From the NCBI RefSeq assembly GCF_001428385.1, contig NZ_LMSK01000001.1:1056185-1120184 (forward strand): a DNA stretch of 64,000 nt. The letters run 5' to 3'. A program made the position numbers and the translations under genes. Source of the stretch: Rhodanobacter sp. Soil772 (GTDB lineage Bacteria; Pseudomonadota; Gammaproteobacteria; Xanthomonadales; Rhodanobacteraceae). A model generated the notes under the pieces. That model was not told where the DNA came from. It was given only the letters and a program-made list of their open reading frames with translations, and did not search any database. Shown one piece after another: positions 58,633 to 64,000 of the stretch (positions within the stretch are counted from its first letter, which is position 1; every line of letters starts with the position of its first letter).

Positions 58633-58689
58633 TTGACGCCCCGGCAAACCGCGCCTAGCCTATACATCTTTATATCGCGATAAAAGGAT
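58633..58689 (+). promoter_or_regulatory. Promoter and operator-like dyad of the ArsR-methyltransferase gene
   Basis: TTGACG (58633-58638) and TAGCCT (58656-58661) are 17 bases apart. Just downstream lies TATCGCGATA (58673-58682), a perfect 10-bp palindrome, inside a wider imperfect repeat ATCTTTAT...ATAAAAGGAT (58666-58689). The repeat covers the predicted start of transcription and the ribosome-binding site, a position expected for autorepression by the ArsR-type product. Confidence 0.55.
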
Positions 58690-58693
58690 GCCG

Positions 58694-59623
58694 ATGGACC
58701 TGTCCACCGCCTCCAGCGTGCTCCGGCTACTGGCCGACCCCACCCGCGTACGCCTGCTGGCCTTGCTCGAACACGAGGAACTCACCGTGGCTGAGCTGGC
58801 CGCGGTGCTGCACCTGGCGCAGCCGCGCGTGTCCACTCACCTGGCCAAACTCAAGGAAGCCGGCTTGGTGCGCGACCGCCGCGCCGGCGTGTCGGCCTAC
58901 TACCGCGCCAACAACGAGGGCGACGAGGCGCAGCACAACCTGCTCGCCTCGCTGCGCGCCAGCATCGACGACGCGCTGCTGCGCGAGGATTCGGCGCGCC
59001 TGCCCGGCGTGCTCGCCAACCGCGCCCGCGAGGAGGGCTGGGCCGACACCGTGGCCGGCGACATGGAGCGCCACTACTCACCCGGCCGTACCTGGGAAAC
59101 CCTGGCGCGCTCGCTGCTGCAGCTGTTGGGCACCGGCGACGTGCTCGACATCGCCTCCGGCGACGGCATCACCGCCGAGTTGCTGGCCCCGCACGCGCAT
59201 TCAATCGTCTGTGTGGACTCCAGTGAGCGCGTCGTCGAGGCCGCCGCCAAGCGGCTGAAGGCGTTCGCCAACGTGCGCGTGGTCCAGGGCGACATGCACG
59301 CGCTGGAGCTGGGCAAACAGCGCTTCGACCTGGTGCTGATGCTGCACGCGCTGACCTATGCCGAACACCCCGCGAAAGCCGTGGCGGAAGCCGCACGACT
59401 GCTGCGCCCCGGCGGCCGCCTGCTCGCCGTGACGCTGGGCCAGCACGATCACCGCGCCGCGGTCGAACCGTTCGACCACCGCAACCTCGGCTTCAGCAAC
59501 GAGCAGCTCGACGGCTATGCCCGCGCCGCCGGCCTCGACGTGCTGAGCTGCAACCGGCTCAGCCGCGAGCGCAAGGCGCCGCATTTCGAAGTGATCAGCC
59601 TGCTGGCGCGCAAGCCCGCGTGA
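58694..59623 (+). CDS. ArsR-family regulator fused to a SAM methyltransferase domain (SahR-like)
   Basis: The 309-residue protein joins an ArsR winged helix (about 1-85, ELTVAELAAVLHLAQPRVST) to a class I methyltransferase domain (about 130-300, DVLDIASGDGITAELLAPHA). ArsR proteins with such a domain upstream of methionine genes belong to the group described as SahR, which senses S-adenosylhomocysteine; assignment here rests on architecture and context. I chose the second ATG (58694) because AAAAGG lies six bases upstream, whereas it abuts the first ATG. The metH halves follow directly. Confidence 0.82.
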   Translation: MDLSTASSVLRLLADPTRVRLLALLEHEELTVAELAAVLHLAQPRVSTHLAKLKEAGLVRDRRAGVSAYYRANNEGDEAQHNLLASLRASIDDALLREDSARLPGVLANRAREEGWADTVAGDMERHYSPGRTWETLARSLLQLLGTGDVLDIASGDGITAELLAPHAHSIVCVDSSERVVEAAAKRLKAFANVRVVQGDMHALELGKQRFDLVLMLHALTYAEHPAKAVAEAARLLRPGGRLLAVTLGQHDHRAAVEPFDHRNLGFSNEQLDGYARAAGLDVLSCNRLSRERKAPHFEVISLLARKPA

Positions 59624-59656
59624 ACACCGTTGCACCGCTTAACCAAAGGAAGTTCG

Positions 59657-60739
59657 ATGAGTACCCTGCCCTGGCTCCACCCCGACCGCGTCGCCCTGCT
59701 GGAGCAGGCGCTGCGCCAACGCATCCTGGTCCTCGACGGCGGCATGGGCACCATGCTGCAGGCACACGAGCTGGATGAAGGCGGCTTCCGCGGCGAGCGC
59801 TTCGAACACGGCCACGACGGTCACGCGCATGCCCACGATCATCCAGGCTGCGACCTGCGCGGCAACAACGACCTGCTCACGCTGACCCAGCCGCAGATCA
59901 TCCGCGGCGTGCACGACGCCTACCTGGAAGCTGGCGCCGACCTGGTCGAAACCAACACCTTCAACTCCACCCGGATCAGCCAGGCCGACTACAAGCTGCA
60001 GCACTTGGCACAGGAGTTGAACCGCGAAGGCGCCCGGCTCGCGCGCGCCGCCTGCGATGCGATGACCGCGAAGACACCGGAAAAGCCGCGCTTCGTGATC
60101 GGCGTGCTCGGCCCCACCAGCCGCACCGCCTCGCTGTCGCCGGACGTCAACGATCCGGGCTTCCGCAACGTCACGTTCGAGGAACTGGCGGAGAACTACA
60201 CCGAATCCGCCAACGGCCTGATCGACGGCGGCGCCGACGTGATCATGGTCGAGACGATCTTCGACACCCTGAACGCGAAGGCCGCGCTGTTCGCGCTGAG
60301 CGAACTGTTCCACCAGCGTGGCGCACGGATGCCGGTGATGATCTCCGGCACCATCACCGACCGCTCCGGGCGCACCTTGTCCGGCCAGACCGCCGAGGCG
60401 TTCTACTACTCGGTGCGCCACGCGCGACCGCTGTCGGTGGGCTTCAACTGCGCGCTCGGCGCCGAAGACCTGCGCCCGCACGTACAGACCCTGGCCAACC
60501 TCGCCGAAACCTACGTCAGCACGCATCCGAACGCTGGCCTGCCGAACGCCTTTGGCGAATACGACGAGACTCCCGAACACATGGCCAGCGTGATCGGCGG
60601 CTTCGCCCGCGACGGTCTGCTGAACCTGGTCGGCGGCTGTTGCGGCACCACGCCGGCGCACATCAGGGCGATCGCCGACGCGGTGTGCGACGTCGCACCG
60701 CGCGTGCTGCCTTCCGCCGATCAAGCGGAGGCCGCATAA
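59657..60739 (+). CDS. metH: Methionine synthase, homocysteine-binding half
   Basis: The 360-residue protein is the N-terminal module of cobalamin-dependent methionine synthase: [40 protein letters not shown], and the zinc ligands GFNC and GGCCGTTP near residues 270 and 335. It activates homocysteine thiol on zinc. In E. coli this module is fused to the rest of MetH. An insertion at residues 50-64 carries six His ([12 protein letters not shown]) not found in the E. coli enzyme. It ends one base before the other half starts. Confidence 0.92.
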   Translation: MSTLPWLHPDRVALLEQALRQRILVLDGGMGTMLQAHELDEGGFRGERFEHGHDGHAHAHDHPGCDLRGNNDLLTLTQPQIIRGVHDAYLEAGADLVETNTFNSTRISQADYKLQHLAQELNREGARLARAACDAMTAKTPEKPRFVIGVLGPTSRTASLSPDVNDPGFRNVTFEELAENYTESANGLIDGGADVIMVETIFDTLNAKAALFALSELFHQRGARMPVMISGTITDRSGRTLSGQTAEAFYYSVRHARPLSVGFNCALGAEDLRPHVQTLANLAETYVSTHPNAGLPNAFGEYDETPEHMASVIGGFARDGLLNLVGGCCGTTPAHIRAIADAVCDVAPRVLPSADQAEAA

Positions 60740-60740
60740 C

Positions 60741-63431
60741 ATGGCGCGTCACACCCGCCTGTCCGGCCTCGAACCGCTGGTCATCACGCCCGACCTGCTG
60801 TTCATCAACGTCGGCGAGCGTACCAACGTCACCGGCTCGGCACAGTTCAAGAAGCTGATCAAGGAAGACCGCTACGACGAAGCCGTCGAGGTCGCCCGCC
60901 AGCAGGTCGCCAACGGCGCGCAGGTGATCGACATCAACATGGACGAGGGCCTGATCGACTCCGAGGCGGCGATGACCCGCTTCGTCAACCTGATCTCGTC
61001 CGAACCCGACATCGCCCGCGTGCCGTTCATGATCGACTCGTCCAAGTGGACGGTGATCGAGGCCGGCCTGCGTTGCCTGCAGGGCAAGGGCATCGTCAAC
61101 TCGATCTCGATGAAGGAAGGCGAGGCGCAGTTCCTCGAACACGCGCGCAAGGTGCAGCAGTACGGTGCCGCCGCCGTGGTGATGGCCTTCGACGAGCAAG
61201 GCCAGGCCGACACCTGCGAACGCAAGGTGTCGATCTGCTCACGCGCCTACGAGCTGCTGACGAAGGAACTCGACTTCCTGCCCGAAGACATCATCTTCGA
61301 CCCGAACATCTTCGCCATCGCCACCGGCATCGAGGAACACAACAACTACGCGGTGGATTTCATCAACGCCGCGCGCGAGCTGAAGCAGCGCTTCCCCGAC
61401 TGCCACATCTCCGGCGGCGTCTCCAACGTGTCGTTCTCGTTCCGCGGCAACAACACCGTGCGCGAAGCGATCCATTCGGTGTTCCTGTACCACGCGATCA
61501 GGGCCGGCATGGACATGGGCATCGTCAACGCCGGTGCGCTGACGATCATGGACGACATCGACCCGCCGCTGCGCGAGCGCGTCGAGGACGTGGTGCTGAA
61601 CCGCCGCGAGGACGCCACCGAGCGGCTGCTGGAGATCGCCGACAACTACAAGGGCAAGCGCGGCGCAGCCGTGGTCGAGACCCTGGCCTGGCGCGAAAAG
61701 GACGTGCGCGCGCGCCTCAGTCACGCGCTGGTGCACGGCATCGACCAGTACGTGGTCGAGGACACCGAAGAAGCGCGCCAGCTGTCGACACGCCCGCTCG
61801 ACGTGATCGAAGGCCCGCTGATGGACGGCATGAACGTGGTCGGCGACCTGTTCGGTGCCGGCAAGATGTTCCTGCCGCAGGTGGTGAAATCCGCCCGCGT
61901 GATGAAGAAGGCGGTGGCCTACCTGCTGCCCTACATCGAGGCGGAAAAGCTGCGCACCGGCGACACCGGCAAGAACAACGGCAAGATCGTGATGGCCACA
62001 GTCAAGGGCGATGTGCACGACATCGGCAAGAACATCGTCGCGGTGGTGCTCCGCTGCAACAACTTCGAGGTGATCGACCTCGGCGTGATGGTGCCGGCGC
62101 AGAAGATCCTGGAAACCGCGATTGCCGAGAACGCCGACATGATCGGCCTGTCCGGCCTGATCACCCCATCGCTGGAGGAAATGGGCCAGGTCGCCCGTGA
62201 GATGCAGCGGCAGAACTTCCACATCCCGCTCTTGATCGGCGGCGCCACCACGTCGCGCGCGCACACCGCGCTGAAGATCGAGCCGCACTACAAGGCCGGC
62301 ACCGTGTGGGTGAAGGACGCCTCGCGCGCGGTCGGCGTGGCGCAGTCGCTGGTCAGCAAGGATCTGGTCGAAGCATTCCTCGAAAAGATCCGTCTCGAAT
62401 ACGCCGACGTGCGCGAACGCCACCGCAATCGCGGCCCCGGCAAGAAACTGGTATCACTGGAACATGCGCGCACACACCGCTTCAGCTGCGATTGGGCGGC
62501 CTACGATCCGCCGCAGCCGAAGCAGCCGGGCGTCACCGTATTTCACGATTACGACCTCGCCACGATCCGCCGCTACATCGACTGGACGCCGTTCTTCCAG
62601 GCGTGGGAGCTGGCCGGCCACTACCCGGCCATCCTCACCGACGAAGTGGTCGGCCCGCAGGCCAGCGAGCTGTTCAAGGATGCGCAGGCGATGATGGACA
62701 AGATCATCGCCGAGAAGTGGCTGACCGCCCGCGCCGTGATCGGCCTGTGGCCGGCCGCCAACATCGGTGATGACGTCGAGGTCTACACCGACACCAGTCG
62801 CACGAAGCGGCTCGCCACGCTGTGCAGCCTGCGCCAGCAGGCCGACAAGCCGATCGAGCGCCCCAACCTCTGTCTCGCCGACTTCATCACGCCGAAGGAG
62901 TTCGCCAAACCCGACTGGATCGGCGGTTTCGCGGTCACCGCCGGCCTCGGCATCGAGGAACATCTGGCCCGCTTTCAGGCCGATTACGACGACTACTCCT
63001 CGATCATCCTCAAGGCCTTGGCCGACCGCCTCGCCGAAGCGTTCGCCGAACACATGCACGAGCGCATGCGCAAAGAGTTCTGGGGCTTCGTGCCGGACGA
63101 GGCGCTCGACAACGACGCGCTGATCGCCGAAAAATACCGCGGCATCCGCCCGGCGCCCGGCTACCCCGCCTGCCCCGAGCACACCGAGAAAGCCACCCTG
63201 TTCGAACTGCTCGACGTCACCCGCAACACCGGCATCGAACTCACCGAAGGTTTCTCGATGTACCCCGCCGCCGCCGTCTCCGGCTGGTACTACTCGCACC
63301 CAGGCAGCCAGTACTTCGTGGTCGGCCGGCTCGGCAAGGACCAGGTCGAGGATTACGCCAAGCGCAAGGGTTGGACCCTCGCCGAAGCGGAACGCTGGCT
63401 CGCCTCGAACCTCGATTACGAGCCGGAATGA
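60741..63431 (+). CDS. metH: Methionine synthase, folate/cobalamin/activation half
   Basis: The 896-residue protein has the pterin-binding domain ([20 protein letters not shown] at the N-terminus). The cobalamin cap and binding domains carry GDVHDIGKN (cobalt ligand H426) and [15 protein letters not shown]. The SAM-dependent reactivation domain contains [20 protein letters not shown]. With the preceding gene it reconstitutes a full MetH, transferring methyl from methyltetrahydrofolate to homocysteine. The split is known in Xanthomonadaceae. Translational coupling is likely with a one-base gap. Confidence 0.95.
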   Translation: MARHTRLSGLEPLVITPDLLFINVGERTNVTGSAQFKKLIKEDRYDEAVEVARQQVANGAQVIDINMDEGLIDSEAAMTRFVNLISSEPDIARVPFMIDSSKWTVIEAGLRCLQGKGIVNSISMKEGEAQFLEHARKVQQYGAAAVVMAFDEQGQADTCERKVSICSRAYELLTKELDFLPEDIIFDPNIFAIATGIEEHNNYAVDFINAARELKQRFPDCHISGGVSNVSFSFRGNNTVREAIHSVFLYHAIRAGMDMGIVNAGALTIMDDIDPPLRERVEDVVLNRREDATERLLEIADNYKGKRGAAVVETLAWREKDVRARLSHALVHGIDQYVVEDTEEARQLSTRPLDVIEGPLMDGMNVVGDLFGAGKMFLPQVVKSARVMKKAVAYLLPYIEAEKLRTGDTGKNNGKIVMATVKGDVHDIGKNIVAVVLRCNNFEVIDLGVMVPAQKILETAIAENADMIGLSGLITPSLEEMGQVAREMQRQNFHIPLLIGGATTSRAHTALKIEPHYKAGTVWVKDASRAVGVAQSLVSKDLVEAFLEKIRLEYADVRERHRNRGPGKKLVSLEHARTHRFSCDWAAYDPPQPKQPGVTVFHDYDLATIRRYIDWTPFFQAWELAGHYPAILTDEVVGPQASELFKDAQAMMDKIIAEKWLTARAVIGLWPAANIGDDVEVYTDTSRTKRLATLCSLRQQADKPIERPNLCLADFITPKEFAKPDWIGGFAVTAGLGIEEHLARFQADYDDYSSIILKALADRLAEAFAEHMHERMRKEFWGFVPDEALDNDALIAEKYRGIRPAPGYPACPEHTEKATLFELLDVTRNTGIELTEGFSMYPAAAVSGWYYSHPGSQYFVVGRLGKDQVEDYAKRKGWTLAEAERWLASNLDYEPE

Positions 63432-63452
63432 CCGTGAATCCCGGTTACGCCA

Positions 63453-63794
63453 TCACACGGTGGCGTCGCCGGTGATGCTGTTCTTGCGGTGGCGCAGGTG
63501 CACGACCAGGTTGTAGACCGAGACGAACGCGGGGAAGAAGTTCGAGATGATGCCCACCGAATCGTTCTTGCCGATGATGAAGTACGCCAGCAGCAGGATG
63601 CTGCCGCAGACCGACAGCCACCAGAACGCCAGCGGCATCACCACCCGTTTCAGCTTGCGCGTGTAGTACAACTGCACGAACCAGCGGCTGGTGAACATTA
63701 CCGAGCCGAGCAGGCCGACAGCCTTCCACGGTGTCAGCTCGAACTGCTGCAAGGCGCGGAGAATGCTGGCCAGGTGAACGCTGAAGAGTTCCAT
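63453..63794 (-). CDS. LAB_N domain membrane protein
   Basis: The 113-residue protein has three predicted helices. The lipid-A-disaccharide-synthase N-terminal domain signature is VMFTSRWFVQLYYTRKLKRV, VMPLAFWWLSVCGSILLLAY and a C-terminal VSVYNLVVHLRHR. Such stand-alone proteins often occur beside glycosyltransferases of lipid modification; none lies in view here. The function is unknown. It converges with metH. Confidence 0.85.
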   Translation of the reverse strand: MELFSVHLASILRALQQFELTPWKAVGLLGSVMFTSRWFVQLYYTRKLKRVVMPLAFWWLSVCGSILLLAYFIIGKNDSVGIISNFFPAFVSVYNLVVHLRHRKNSITGDATV

Positions 63795-63876
63795 GGTGGT
63801 GCGCTTTTGACGTAAGGGGAGGCAAGTCTAGCAACCCGCACCCCTACCCTTGCCGCATCACGACCCATCCGAGGCA

Positions 63877-63905
63877 TTGACCCGCCCCGCGACTGCCCCT
63901 AAAAT
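63877..63905 (+). promoter_or_regulatory. Sigma-70 promoter of the tRNA-Val gene
   Basis: TTGACC (63877-63882) and TAAAAT (63900-63905) have 17-base spacing. A GC-rich stretch (TGCGCGCTCGC) follows between the -10 and the likely start, the discriminator type linked to stringent control of stable RNA genes. The tRNA begins 15 bases after the -10. Confidence 0.75.
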
Positions 63906-63919
63906 TGCGCGCTCGCAGT

Positions 63920-63994
63920 GGGCGGTTAGCTCAGCGGTAGAGCACTGCCTTCACACGGCAGGTGTCACAAGTTCGATCCTTGTACCGCCCACCA
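63920..63994 (+). tRNA. tRNA-Val (anticodon CAC)
   Basis: The 75 bases fold into a standard cloverleaf. The acceptor stem is GGGCGGT/ACCGCCC, the D arm GCTC/GAGC, the anticodon stem CTGCC/GGCAG with loop TTCACAC (anticodon CAC, reading GUG), and the T arm ACAAG/CTTGT with loop TTCGATC. The CCA tail is encoded (63992-63994). Confidence 0.95.
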
Positions 63995-64000
63995 TCGAAT

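Overview
The window is GC-rich chromosomal DNA with almost no non-coding space. It most likely comes from a gammaproteobacterium of the Xanthomonadales (Lysobacterales), probably a Rhodanobacter/Dyella-type member of the Rhodanobacteraceae. This is inferred from gene content: methionine synthase split into two adjacent genes, a CopL-CopA-CopB copper cluster, the 180-kDa-class NAD-glutamate dehydrogenase, and a GTAG-headed REP doublet. No rRNA or other taxonomic marker is present.

Layout. 1-7079 (+): the 3' end of a cyclophilin, a phospholipid-methyltransferase-like protein, AsmA, two EamA/DMT permeases (the second with a His-rich tail), a methyltransferase and a small CDF-like transporter, closed by a strong hairpin terminator. 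7127-26534 is a metal-resistance island of about 19 kb. All of it is on the minus strand except merR. Read in the direction of transcription it holds: a Met/His-rich periplasmic protein, copL, copA, copB, a cytochrome c/NTF2-like fusion, a DUF411 protein, a small Cys/His/Met protein, cusC, cusB, cusA and a CusF-like protein. After the divergent merR come merT, merP, a GDCCVxC protein, a CzcI-like protein, czcC, czcB and czcA. The metal-relay residues of CusA (D405, M573, M623, M672) and CzcA (D402, D408, E415) fall at exactly the reference positions, which supports Cu(I)/Ag(I) and Zn/Co/Cd export respectively. No merA is present.

26721-46242 is mixed housekeeping: rlmJ, an Slp-type lipoprotein, a CDF transporter, a small protein with an internal repeat, a DUF2058 protein, VOC and MmcQ/YjbR proteins, a GNAT protein, mfd, a 7TM protein, a GGDEF diguanylate cyclase preceded by a sigma-54-like site, a fused alpha/beta 2-oxoacid dehydrogenase E1, a translationally coupled GNAT/nucleotidyltransferase-like/GST trio, glutaryl-CoA dehydrogenase, a third DMT permease, a secreted protein and a 5'-nucleotidase. 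46305-58437 holds nadK, a REP doublet, NAD-glutamate dehydrogenase with its terminator, an AcrAB/MexAB-type RND pair without its own outer-membrane channel or regulator, a bidirectional terminator nested in a 22-bp inverted repeat, and an acyl-CoA dehydrogenase.

58694-63431 is a methionine-cycle unit. It has an ArsR-methyltransferase fusion regulator (SahR-like) with an operator-like dyad over its own start, followed by the two halves of cobalamin-dependent methionine synthase. The window ends with a LAB_N membrane protein and a tRNA-Val(CAC) with a clear sigma-70 promoter.

The most distinctive material is the metal island. It has a mercury uptake pair wired to a GDCCVxC protein and an RND exporter rather than to mercuric reductase. 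Three small membrane-anchored His/Cys proteins each precede one metal cassette. A cytochrome c/NTF2 fusion follows CopB.
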